This document shows, one piece after another, positions 1-8,599 of a DNA stretch of 39,248 nucleotides. The number at the start of each line of letters is the position of its first letter. Positions within the stretch are counted from its first letter, which is position 1. Position numbers and translations under genes: made by a program. The DNA comes from an uncultured Bacilli bacterium (GTDB taxonomy: Bacteria > Bacillota_I > Bacilli_A > RF39 > UBA660): contig CANRIE010000002.1 in NCBI GenBank assembly GCA_947630585.1, forward strand, positions 1 to 39,248, read 5' to 3'. Below the pieces are notes generated by a model. The model saw only the letters and a program-made list of their open reading frames with translations, ran no database searches and was not told the DNA's origin.

Positions 1-358
1 TTGGATCGCTACTTTCGTAAACGACATTTTTAGCTGTTGTTTTTTCAGGATATATTTGATAGTCATATTGATATTCTTTTCCTCTTTTTACACCTACAGT
101 ACTCGTATTTAAAAGTATTGCTTTAGGTTCTACACCTTCTATTTTTATAATACCAGTGTAAACAAGAGCAAAACCACCAAGAGATATTACAACTAAAGCT
201 GCTATTACTATCATAACAATTTTTAATGTCTTTTTCCCCTTAGGTTTAGAATTATTATAATTTTCTCCATTTACCATATCTTTCTTTTGGTAATTAGAAG
301 TATTATTCTGATAATTTCCATAAACATTATCAGCTTGATTATTATTTTGATTTTGCAT
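1..358 (-). CDS. Membrane-anchored protein with probable bacterial Ig-like domain, C-terminus cut by window edge
   Basis: The reading frame opens with ATG at 358, preceded by a strong AGGAGGAGAAA ribosome site, and stays open to base 1, so only about 119 residues are visible. The first 40 residues are rich in Asn, Gln and Tyr. One membrane segment follows at about residues 47-68 (IVMIVIAALVVISLGG). The outer part begins with KAILLNTSTVGVKRGKEY and YPEKTTAKNVVYESSDP, which resembles the start of a Big_2-type immunoglobulin-like domain. It lies beyond the terminator of the type VII secretion operon, in the same direction. It could be an accessory surface protein of that system or unrelated. It does not look like EssB, since no pseudokinase domain precedes the membrane segment. 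Confidence 0.7.
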   Translation of the reverse strand, partial: MQNQNNNQADNVYGNYQNNTSNYQKKDMVNGENYNNSKPKGKKTLKIVMIVIAALVVISLGGFALVYTGIIKIEGVEPKAILLNTSTVGVKRGKEYQYDYQIYPEKTTAKNVVYESSDP

Positions 359-546
359 TTTCTCCTCCTATTATCATCATAATCTTATCATATTATCATT
401 TTTTATTCAAGATAATTTACAATTTTTTTAATAATTTCTATTTTTTCCTTTTTTGTATTACAATGTCATCTTTAATTTCAAAAGTGTAAATAGTTACATT
501 TTTGATGTAGTAAATTAGATATATATTAATATAAAATTTTATACGT

Positions 547-589
547 AAAAAACTTTATGAATATTTTTATCACCTTTCATAAAGTTTTT
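547..589. terminator. Bidirectional terminator after the type VII secretion operon
   Basis: Inverted repeat with arms of about 14 bp (AAAACTTTATGAA and TTCATAAAGTTTT) and T runs on both sides. It lies in the 272-bp gap between esaB and the left-edge membrane protein gene, and probably ends the operon that begins near 8550. Apart from this hairpin the gap is AT-rich, with no gene visible. Confidence 0.75.
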
Positions 590-630
590 CGTTTTATTTT
601 TCAATAGTAGATATTTATTAATAGTTACTA

Positions 631-885
631 TTAAATTAAAATTAATTTAGTTCCATTTAATATTTTGGCTTCTTTTAAATTCAAATCAGCATTATAAAAT
701 TCACACGTGTCACTATTCATTAAAGCATGATTGTTACCAATTGGATAAGCTCCTTGAGATAACTCATGAGCCCCCTTGACAAGGTTAATAATTACATTCC
801 CAATCTTTTTATTAACAGGAATAAATAAATTATATTTAATATCAAGTTCAGGTACATAAACTTCAACTAAAACTTTATATTTCAT
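631..885 (-). CDS. esaB: EsaB/YukD-family ubiquitin-like protein of type VII secretion
   Basis: 84 residues with the compact pattern of the YukD/EsaB family: an opening beta strand (KVLVEVYVPELDIKYNLFIP), a helix containing KIGNVIINLVKG, and a closing strand NGTKLILI, as in a ubiquitin fold. In firmicute type VII systems this small cytosolic protein is a conserved component that influences secretion or substrate levels. The gene starts 4 bp inside the end of essC (ATGA-type overlap), so the two are translationally coupled. It is the last gene before the terminator at 547-589. Assignment rests on size, strand pattern and position. Confidence 0.8.
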   Translation of the reverse strand: MKYKVLVEVYVPELDIKYNLFIPVNKKIGNVIINLVKGAHELSQGAYPIGNNHALMNSDTCEFYNADLNLKEAKILNGTKLILI

Positions 886-3800
886 AATAACTCCTCTACA
901 CTGCTTTCCATTTTTTTATTTACTTCATTAAAATTATTAGAATCAAACGTTAAAACTTTCATTAAAGCATGCTTACCATTAACAACACTATATCCAAAAT
1001 CATTTGAAAGTGGTGTTTGTAAAGCCCTATCACTACTTCTTGTTAATTTAATTGTAAATTGGTTTGCAATTCCTTCTCCTATCCAAATAGCATTATCAGG
1101 ACTTGAGACAGTTTTAAACCAACTTTCATATTCAATTTTCTTAAAGTTATCAACAGCATCAATAACAACAAAATTAATAATTGGTAATTTAATTGCTTTA
1201 TTAAATAAATTAGTCATTGTTGCTCCAATATCAATTGTTAGCTTCGTTTTAAAGTTATTAAAATCATATATAACAAATAACATAGGTTGATATTTAGAAG
1301 CAATATTATTGTCAAATCCACTTGCTTCAAATTCAGCATAAATCTTATCAACATTCTCAGTTACACTATTTAATACTTCATCAAACTTGTTATTGTATTT
1401 AGTTATATTAACATAGTTTTCTTTAATAGTATCACTTGAATCAAATAAGTAAGTTTTAAATTTTGTTAAACTATTAAATTCACTTAGTAATTCTTTTGTG
1501 AATGATAAAGTATTTTCAAGCTCACTAGCAGTAATTTTATTAAAGAATTCTCGTTTAAAGTCATATAAGGAAACTTCTAAGGTATCTTTATAAATTCCAA
1601 CTGGAATATTATTTAAGTTATCTAACTTATCGCTTACTAAAGCCATATTAACTTTTTCAGGTAAAACTGGAATCTTAATTGCTTTAGTTTTATATTTAGC
1701 ATTTAATTCAATTGCTAACTTCTTAAAGAATTCAGCACTTTCAGCTTGTTTAGATGGATGAGCTGTTTGGAATTCATATATTCCTTCTCCAACCTTAACT
1801 AAACCACGGCCAACAGCTTTTGACGGCATAATATTGGTTTTTCCAAGAACGGAATAGTAATCGCTTTTATCATTTAATTCAAGGGCTAAAATTAGTTTGA
1901 AGTTTTGAGATAGTTTAAAGCGAACACTATTTGTTCCATTGGCTGTTAGCATAAAGTATATTCCAAATCTTGGACATTCTCTTGCATATTTACTTAATAA
2001 CTCAACGTAATCAGGATAAAGTTCTGAGAAAGAATCAAAGCCATTTATCATAACTATAACAGCCGGAATATTTTTCTTAGTTGATTTTTTATATTCATTT
2101 ATATTACCACCATAATTTAAGAATAAACGTTTTCTATCTTCTAAATAAGTATTAATTAATTTAAATAAATTTTCAAGTTTATCTTTATCATTAGATAGAA
2201 TTACATCTCCAACATGAGGTAAATTTCTTAAAGCCGTCATAGTTTCTGATGAAAAATCTAAAATATAGAAGTTTACTTCTTCAGGCGAATAAGTTGTTGC
2301 ACATGAGTAAACAACAGTTGTTAAAACTAATTCTTTACCACTTCCAGATACTCCGTAGACAATCGTATTTCCTGACTCGCTTATTGGAAGTGTTAAAATA
2401 TGTTGTTGTTGGTTAACTGGATCATCAAATTCTCCAATAACTGGATTAATATATAAGTCACTTTTGTAGTTATATTTATTCTTTAAGGAATCAAGTTTAA
2501 TAAAATTAGGAATCCTATTAAGCCATAATTGTGGCACCATAATATTTTCTTTATAAGCAACTTCATCAAGATATTTAACAATACTTGTAATTTCTTCACC
2601 TTGACTTTTAACGTTATTATTTTTAATATTATCAATCGTTTTATAAACGGCTCCATAGTTATTAATAAAGTCCATTGCTGTATCAATTTTTTTTATTCTA
2701 AAATCACTTGGATAATAAGGGGCTCCAGACCAAGCTGATTGTCCATAATAGAAATATTCATTAAAACCTACTTGTAAGTAGAAAGCACCAGTATTAGTAA
2801 TACTTGCAGCATCATCTCTTTTTAACATATCCATCGAGTCACTTCTATCTTGAACTTTTAAGCAGACTTTAAACCTAGAGTTACTCCAAATCTGATCATT
2901 TACAACTCCACTTGGTTTTTGGGTTGCTAGAATTAGGTGAACTCCTAAACTACGACCAATTCGGGCTATTGACATTAATTCATCCATAAATTCTGGTTGT
3001 TGCATTTTTAGTTCTGCAAACTCATCACTTATAATAATTAAGTGACTCATTGGTTCATCAACTTGCCCATTTCGATATAATTTTTGGTACTTATAAATAT
3101 CAATTGTTGATTCGTTTAATTTATCACGAGCTGCATTAAATATTTTTTGACGTCTTCTAAGTTCTGAATTCAAACTTGACAAGGCTCTTGTTATTTCTGA
3201 TTGGTCAAGGTTTGTGATTGTTCCGGCAAGATGTGGGAGTTTAACTCCTGTATCTTTATTTTCAAAAGCTCCAGCAAGTCCTCCACCTTTATAATCAATT
3301 AGGACGAAACTCACTTCATCTGGATGATAATTAACAGCCATTGATAAAATATAAGTAATAATAAACTCTGATTTACCGGAACCAGTCATACCAGCAATTA
3401 AACCATGTGGTCCATGAACTTTTTCATGAACATCAAGACTTAATAAATCCCCTGTTTCACTTATTCCAACGGGCGCTTGTAAACTATTAATTGGGTTAGA
3501 ATCCCTCCATCTATTGATAACATTTAATTGTTCAACCCGTCCTACATTATACATTTCAAGGAACGTATACGTTGCAGGTAAACTAAATCTTCCTTCTTGA
3601 AATTCAATTGGAACATTAGCAACCTTAGTTGTTAATAATTTCATATTCAAAGTATTTAAATCAGCTTTAAATTCTTGTTTGGTGCCTTTTGTTAAGTCTG
3701 GCTCTAACATTAAACTATTATTTTCATTAACATCAATAAATACTTTAGCTGAATCAGGAAGGCGTCTTAAACTTCTATCAATTGTGATAAGTGAAAAACC

Positions 3801-5519
3801 ATAATTAGCATTATCATGTAAAATTCTTGTTAATATTTCAACATTTCTCATATTTTTATAATCATCAGTAATAATAACAAAATATGGCATATAATTTCGA
3901 AAATCAGGATTATCAACAACATTAGTTCTTTCTTTATCACGATATCTTCTACTCATATATACTTCCATTAAGTATAAAGATATTTGATTAATTTCTTCTT
4001 TGCAAGTTCCAAAAAATCTAAATGTTTTTTCATTATTCCATACAAATGGCGTTAATTTTAAATATTCAAAATAACCTTGATTCTCTTCACTTGTTAAAAC
4101 AACTATTTTCAAGTCTTCAAAACTATGATAAGAAATCATTTGTAAAACCATTGTATCTAAAAATTGATAACCAAGCTTAATGTCTGATGTGATTGCCATA
4201 ATATATTTTTCCGTTAAATTAACTGTAACCGGAACATTTTCTAATTTTTTTTCATCTCCACCAACTTGAAATAATAAGTTTTTTAAATTATCATCAACTA
4301 AGGTAAATCTTTCTTTTTCATATTCAACCTCAATATCAGCATCAATATTTCCAATTCCAATTCTGATATTTAAAAAATCATCATGACTTAGTTTTCTCTC
4401 CCACATATTCGTTTGTTTATTTATAAGAATTTCAAAACATTTATCATTACTTAAATTATTTTCAAGTAATATAAACTTTTGTTCTTCCATTTTATCAGTT
4501 ATATCTTTAGCTCTTTCATTTACATAATTAGTATATTTTTCTTGACGTAATTTTTCTTTCTTTTTGTTATGATTTTTTTGCCATATTCTGGAAATCAAAG
4601 GAACAACAAATGATGCGAATAATGTAATAAATGTAATTATCAAAGTTGGAGCAATATCCTTGAATGTTACACCATTTTGTCCTACCCTAGATATTGTTGT
4701 ATATAAAGTCATACTACTACTTGCTGCCATCGTCATAGAGGATGCTAATGTCAAAAAGAATGGCATTCCTTCTGGATCTTGATTTTCAGGAGGTGAATCA
4801 ATATGAATTTTATCTGACACGATATTTCTTTTAAATCTTGGAGTCCTAAAGAAGTAATCCTCTTCAGAATAAATATCTAATTCTTCATCAATTTCACTTT
4901 TAGGAGAAACTGTACTAAGTCCTATTGGTTTTAATTTATTATTATTAATGCTTACCGTATTAAAAGGATTATTAATAATCATATAGTTTCCAAGTACAAC
5001 TATTCTAAGCCCTAAAATAAATATTACATCTCCATTATAAAGTCTTTCTTTTTTAACGCTTTTATTATTTAAATATACTAAATAAGTATCTGTTAAAACT
5101 TCAATAAACCAAGCATTATCATAATAGATCCGAACACTAAAATTATTTAAATAGTTATTTCGGTAGTAAATATCTGAGTTATTAGTTCCTATCATAATTG
5201 ATGCATCTTGAACATTATATAATGTTGTTTTATCATAAGTTGGTAGGCAATATAAAATATACTTGTAATCACTTTTTCGATATAATATTTCACATGAAAA
5301 ATAATCAGTTAAATTAATACTTCCAACTGGAGTATTATTAACAATGATAGCAGTATCAGCAGTATTAGTAAGTAACCATTTGCCATCTTTTTCTTTAATC
5401 GTAATCAAATCAATTTGATTACCATTTTCATCTATGTCAACAATTTGAAAGTCACCATAAATTGTATTTGGTAATGTTGTTGTTATAATTCTTTCTTTCT
5501 TAAGAATTAATATCTTCAT
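882..5519 (-). CDS. essC: EssC: FtsK/SpoIIIE-type ATPase motor of type VII secretion
   Basis: 1545 residues, the usual EssC length. The N-terminus has two FHA-like regions (about 1-90 and 95-190; IMIGTNNSDIYY fits the FHA strand-turn). Two membrane segments lie near 260-325. ATPase domain 1 is intact, with Walker A GMTGSGKS near residue 708 and an aspartate-rich IIISDEFAEL Walker B near 823. Domain 2 has GVSGSGKE near 1053, with Glu in place of the usual Ser/Thr, and domain 3 has no clear P-loop. This matches the family, where only the first ATPase domain is strictly needed. The start follows GAGGGATTTGT. EssC is the membrane motor that recognises WXG100 substrates, and two such genes lie upstream in the same operon. 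Confidence 0.95.
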   Translation of the reverse strand: MKILILKKERIITTTLPNTIYGDFQIVDIDENGNQIDLITIKEKDGKWLLTNTADTAIIVNNTPVGSINLTDYFSCEILYRKSDYKYILYCLPTYDKTTLYNVQDASIMIGTNNSDIYYRNNYLNNFSVRIYYDNAWFIEVLTDTYLVYLNNKSVKKERLYNGDVIFILGLRIVVLGNYMIINNPFNTVSINNNKLKPIGLSTVSPKSEIDEELDIYSEEDYFFRTPRFKRNIVSDKIHIDSPPENQDPEGMPFFLTLASSMTMAASSSMTLYTTISRVGQNGVTFKDIAPTLIITFITLFASFVVPLISRIWQKNHNKKKEKLRQEKYTNYVNERAKDITDKMEEQKFILLENNLSNDKCFEILINKQTNMWERKLSHDDFLNIRIGIGNIDADIEVEYEKERFTLVDDNLKNLLFQVGGDEKKLENVPVTVNLTEKYIMAITSDIKLGYQFLDTMVLQMISYHSFEDLKIVVLTSEENQGYFEYLKLTPFVWNNEKTFRFFGTCKEEINQISLYLMEVYMSRRYRDKERTNVVDNPDFRNYMPYFVIITDDYKNMRNVEILTRILHDNANYGFSLITIDRSLRRLPDSAKVFIDVNENNSLMLEPDLTKGTKQEFKADLNTLNMKLLTTKVANVPIEFQEGRFSLPATYTFLEMYNVGRVEQLNVINRWRDSNPINSLQAPVGISETGDLLSLDVHEKVHGPHGLIAGMTGSGKSEFIITYILSMAVNYHPDEVSFVLIDYKGGGLAGAFENKDTGVKLPHLAGTITNLDQSEITRALSSLNSELRRRQKIFNAARDKLNESTIDIYKYQKLYRNGQVDEPMSHLIIISDEFAELKMQQPEFMDELMSIARIGRSLGVHLILATQKPSGVVNDQIWSNSRFKVCLKVQDRSDSMDMLKRDDAASITNTGAFYLQVGFNEYFYYGQSAWSGAPYYPSDFRIKKIDTAMDFINNYGAVYKTIDNIKNNNVKSQGEEITSIVKYLDEVAYKENIMVPQLWLNRIPNFIKLDSLKNKYNYKSDLYINPVIGEFDDPVNQQQHILTLPISESGNTIVYGVSGSGKELVLTTVVYSCATTYSPEEVNFYILDFSSETMTALRNLPHVGDVILSNDKDKLENLFKLINTYLEDRKRLFLNYGGNINEYKKSTKKNIPAVIVMINGFDSFSELYPDYVELLSKYARECPRFGIYFMLTANGTNSVRFKLSQNFKLILALELNDKSDYYSVLGKTNIMPSKAVGRGLVKVGEGIYEFQTAHPSKQAESAEFFKKLAIELNAKYKTKAIKIPVLPEKVNMALVSDKLDNLNNIPVGIYKDTLEVSLYDFKREFFNKITASELENTLSFTKELLSEFNSLTKFKTYLFDSSDTIKENYVNITKYNNKFDEVLNSVTENVDKIYAEFEASGFDNNIASKYQPMLFVIYDFNNFKTKLTIDIGATMTNLFNKAIKLPIINFVVIDAVDNFKKIEYESWFKTVSSPDNAIWIGEGIANQFTIKLTRSSDRALQTPLSNDFGYSVVNGKHALMKVLTFDSNNFNEVNKKMESSVEELL

Positions 5520-5610
5520 ACAAATCCCTCTATTCTCTATATATAGAGTATATCAAAAAAAACTAACTTTAGCAATTAGTTTTTTAATTATTTCTATTTT
5601 TTCTATTTTT

Positions 5611-6273
5611 TTACCCTTTTTTTAATCCTTTGTTTAACGTATCTACCATTTGGCTTACATCGCTTGCCAATTGAGGGATACTTACCTTTAATTGATCAAC
5701 CAAACTATTTCTTTGAGTCAACTCGTTACTTGCTTCTGCATCATATTGATTAGCTGAATACATATCTCCCTCATTACGTTTAAGATTAGCATTATCGTGA
5801 TAGTTATTATAATTTGCATCATGAGCTTTAGCACTATCTATATCTGCTTTAATATTGCTTTTTTTAGTAACATAATCGCTATTTAATTCTGAAAATTTTT
5901 CATTTAACTCAGTAAAAACCTCCTTAGATTTTTCCTCAATTAAAGTTTTGTATTCGTTAAACGAAAGAACACATTTACTAATCATCTCAAACATTTGATT
6001 TAAATCATCCTTAGTATTTTTATATTGCTCAGGCCATTTAGAATAAATACTACTAATATTAGTTTTTATCATTTCAGTATCGGCTATAAATTTTTCTAAT
6101 GATTTTAATAAATTTGAATCTTCTAAACTAACATTTGAACTTTCATAATCACTAGCATTTTTATTTGCAACATTATCATCATAATTTCTAACTATTCTCT
6201 TATAAGAAGCATCAGCAGAATCAACACTATTTATATTAATACTATTATCAATAATATTTTGAACCATTACCAT
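5611..6273 (-). CDS. Helical protein of the type VII secretion operon, possible substrate or chaperone
   Basis: 220 residues, strongly charged and helical, with no signal peptide or membrane segment. Residues 55-130 and 130-215 look like long coiled-coil helices rich in Lys, Glu, Asn and Ser. There is a SKWPEQ segment near residue 83 that recalls the turn of helical-hairpin substrates, but no clean WXG motif. The start has a good GGAGGG ribosome site six bases upstream. It sits 11 bp after the preceding gene and 91 bp before essC, so it belongs to the operon. I do not recognise a named family. An LXG-like or WXG-like secreted helical protein is the best guess from context. Confidence 0.75.
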   Translation of the reverse strand: MVMVQNIIDNSININSVDSADASYKRIVRNYDDNVANKNASDYESSNVSLEDSNLLKSLEKFIADTEMIKTNISSIYSKWPEQYKNTKDDLNQMFEMISKCVLSFNEYKTLIEEKSKEVFTELNEKFSELNSDYVTKKSNIKADIDSAKAHDANYNNYHDNANLKRNEGDMYSANQYDAEASNELTQRNSLVDQLKVSIPQLASDVSQMVDTLNKGLKKG

Positions 6274-6284
6274 AATTAGCCCTC

Positions 6285-7880
6285 CTATCCTACAGTCTCT
6301 ATTTTTTCTTCTGTATTAACTTTTAAATTAGCAGACAAATTTTTAACAAAATCTTCTAAGTTAACTAACTCAACTGAACTACTTAGTGGAACATAATAAT
6401 CTTTTCCATCTGATGAATCATTAATTAAAGCAAATTTAATGCCATTATCTTCAAGAGTTCCTTTAACAAAATAAACAGCATCTGGATTAGAATATTTTGT
6501 TAATACATCATCACCAATTTTAGTCGATGTCATTAGCATTGCTTCTTCATTCATCTTCAATACTTGTGAATAATTAGTAGTAAATGCCGTCGTATTATTA
6601 ATTTCAGCATAATAATATTTTTTTAAATCTTGATCATAAATTTTATAAAAATACTTATTATCGTATAAATAAATTCCTACAACATCATATTTTCCTGTTA
6701 AATTAGATTGTATAGTTGATGTTGCTCCTAATGTTTCGTATAATGGAGCTATAGCAGTAAATGTTAAACTTCCAACTACCCCTATTATACTTTCAGTAGG
6801 TTTTTCAGGTGGTTTAGAATTAGAACCGCCACCATCGCCAGGAATATTTATAAAACCAGAACTTCCACCAGAACCTCCACCTGGAGATGGTACCCTATCT
6901 GTCCCTTCTGCTGTTTTGATTGATTTTTCAATTTTTCCATATATGTCTGAAAGACAATCACTAAGATATTTTAAAACCTTATTAATCTTAGTTTTAAACA
7001 TAACAGAATCACTAAACTCTTCTGATATATCTTTTAATTTATTTTTAGTTTCATCATTTAATTCATCAAACAATAAATCAAACTTATATGGTGCAGCTTT
7101 TTCATCATATAAAATTTCAATATCATCTAAAATATTATATAATTTTCCATTCAATTCTTTTAACTCATCAGTATCAAATTTAGAAAATTTATCAGTTGCA
7201 TCTTTATCAACAAAACTTTCCTCAGGAACAACAAAGCCTGTAAATGTAAAAGGCAATTCATTAGTTGGTGGTTCTTCATTTAAAATTTCCGTTTCAGATG
7301 GCTCAGGTTCATCATTTATGTCAGAAATTGAATTTGCAGTCGGTTGGGCATTAAACATTGCATTCAACGTTTCAGGTGAAGTGCCAGGATTTTTTGCTGC
7401 ATAGGCAGTAATTGCATTATTATAAGCCTCTGTATCAGTACCAAACTCCTGAATTAAAAGTGCTGAAATAGGTAATCCCTGAGCTTCAGCAGCTGGTATA
7501 AGAGTATTTCTAACATAATCTTCATTACATTTTCCATCTAGAAAATCAACAACAAATTGCTTTTCAGCATCACTATAACTACCAGCTATTGATTGGGGCT
7601 GAGTTGGTGCTGAAGGAGTTTCTGGTGCCACTGGCTCAGAAGCAATTCTACTATTTAAATCTGCCTCTGACATATTGTGCCGTTCAGCATATAGATTTAT
7701 TGCTCTAGTATCCTGATTTGGCAAGTAACAGTTTTCACTTAAAAGTTCTTTGATTGATAATCCTTGTTCTTCACCAGATGGTATAATCATATCATTTACA
7801 TAAAGTTCATCATAACCCCATCCAAAAGCATTTTTAAAAAGTTCCCGTATAATTTCTTTATCTTCATCACTATATTGCAT
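6285..7880 (-). CDS. Large putative type VII secretion-associated protein with repeated N-terminal modules
   Basis: About 531 residues from the ATG at 7880, which has GAAAGGAG eight bases upstream; a TTG 18 bp earlier is less likely because it overlaps that ribosome site. The first 190 residues hold two related modules: YSDEDKEIIRELFKNAF followed by IPSGEEQGLSIKELL, then YSDAEKQFVVDFLDG followed by IPAAEAQGLPISALL. A Pro/Glu-rich linker, a helical region at about 215-330, a Gly/Ser/Pro-rich linker (GGGSGGSSGFINIPGDGGG) and a beta-rich C-terminal domain follow. No signal peptide is seen, so export, if any, would use the type VII route. Function is unknown; context suggests a substrate or extracellular component. 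Confidence 0.75.
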   Translation of the reverse strand: MQYSDEDKEIIRELFKNAFGWGYDELYVNDMIIPSGEEQGLSIKELLSENCYLPNQDTRAINLYAERHNMSEADLNSRIASEPVAPETPSAPTQPQSIAGSYSDAEKQFVVDFLDGKCNEDYVRNTLIPAAEAQGLPISALLIQEFGTDTEAYNNAITAYAAKNPGTSPETLNAMFNAQPTANSISDINDEPEPSETEILNEEPPTNELPFTFTGFVVPEESFVDKDATDKFSKFDTDELKELNGKLYNILDDIEILYDEKAAPYKFDLLFDELNDETKNKLKDISEEFSDSVMFKTKINKVLKYLSDCLSDIYGKIEKSIKTAEGTDRVPSPGGGSGGSSGFINIPGDGGGSNSKPPEKPTESIIGVVGSLTFTAIAPLYETLGATSTIQSNLTGKYDVVGIYLYDNKYFYKIYDQDLKKYYYAEINNTTAFTTNYSQVLKMNEEAMLMTSTKIGDDVLTKYSNPDAVYFVKGTLEDNGIKFALINDSSDGKDYYVPLSSSVELVNLEDFVKNLSANLKVNTEEKIETVG

Positions 7881-7968
7881 ACTTTTTACTCCTTTCAAAA
7901 GTTCGCTAGTATCACACTAGCAATCCCTTTTTATATAATTTAGAAAAGACACATAAAGTGTATGTGTC

Positions 7969-8244
7969 TTAAGCTTGATCTGTTTCTTCAATAGCTGTTA
8001 CATACTTACCAACTTTATTTTGAATAGTCGCAACATTTTCAGCAATTGTTTTAGCTTTCTCGGATAATTCATTCATTGTTTCAGCTTGACGTTCTGAATT
8101 ACTACTTGCATATCCTTCTTGTTGATTTGAATATGTATTTTTTAAATTATTAAAACTTTCTTCAATTCTTTTAGCTACACTATCAATTCTTGCTAAATCT
8201 GATTTTAATTCGTCTGGACTATTAACATTAAAATCTTTACTCAT
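7969..8244 (-). CDS. WXG100-like small secreted protein (second copy)
   Basis: 91 residues in two helices, with the turn at YSNQQEGYASS around residues 38-48 in place of a classical Trp-X-Gly, and an acidic C-terminus EETDQA. Size, helical-hairpin pattern and position directly upstream of an essC operon support the WXG100/ESAT-6 superfamily. The start follows GAAAGGAG. The partner upstream (8261-8530) has a similar size, so the two could form a heterodimer, as many such pairs do. The loss of the WXG motif is unusual but is known in divergent members. Probably an early substrate of EssC. Confidence 0.7.
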   Translation of the reverse strand: MSKDFNVNSPDELKSDLARIDSVAKRIEESFNNLKNTYSNQQEGYASSNSERQAETMNELSEKAKTIAENVATIQNKVGKYVTAIEETDQA

Positions 8245-8260
8245 ATCTTATTTCTCCTTT

Positions 8261-8530
8261 CTATAATCCTACAGTTGCTTGATCAAAACCTTGTTGTTTA
8301 GCTTTTAAATTTTCGCGATTAGAATTTTGAGTTTCAATTACTTGTTGTAAACTTTTTTCCATTTCTTCTAACTTAGCATAAGCTTGATCTGCTTCTTCTC
8401 CAGATAAATTGCTTTGCATGCTTTGTTTGATTTTTTGAACTTCATCTAATTCAACTTGAAGATCATTAATTCCTTTTGAAATTTCATTAATTGTTCGTTG
8501 CATACTTTCAGAATTGTATCTTACACTCAT
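8261..8530 (-). CDS. WXG100-like small secreted protein (first copy)
   Basis: 89 residues from the ATG at 8530, chosen because GAAAGGAG lies seven bases upstream; a longer frame from 8563 has no ribosome site. The protein (MSVRYNSESMQRTI onward) is two amphipathic helices around a SNLSGEEADQAY turn at about residues 39-50. The classical WXG is replaced by LSG. It is the first gene of the operon, 16 bp before the second WXG100-like gene. By family knowledge these helical hairpins are exported as dimers by EssC. Assignment is by size, fold pattern and context rather than by a diagnostic motif. Confidence 0.7.
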   Translation of the reverse strand: MSVRYNSESMQRTINEISKGINDLQVELDEVQKIKQSMQSNLSGEEADQAYAKLEEMEKSLQQVIETQNSNRENLKAKQQGFDQATVGL

Positions 8531-8558
8531 ATTATTTCTCCTTTCTATTTTCATAATA

Positions 8559-8587
8559 ATCATACATTATTTTTTTTAAAAAGTAAA
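8559..8587 (-). promoter_or_regulatory. Candidate promoter of the type VII secretion operon
   Basis: Minus-strand TTTACT (8582-8587), a 17-bp spacer and TATGAT (8559-8564), about 30 bp upstream of the first WXG100-like start. The sequence is AT-rich, so chance matches are possible. Confidence 0.5.
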
Positions 8588-8599
8588 TACCAAATTACA

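Noticed and set aside
6916..7404. Plus-strand frame of 162 codons opposite the large type VII-linked gene
   Set aside because: Ser-rich shadow of the coding strand, no ribosome site.
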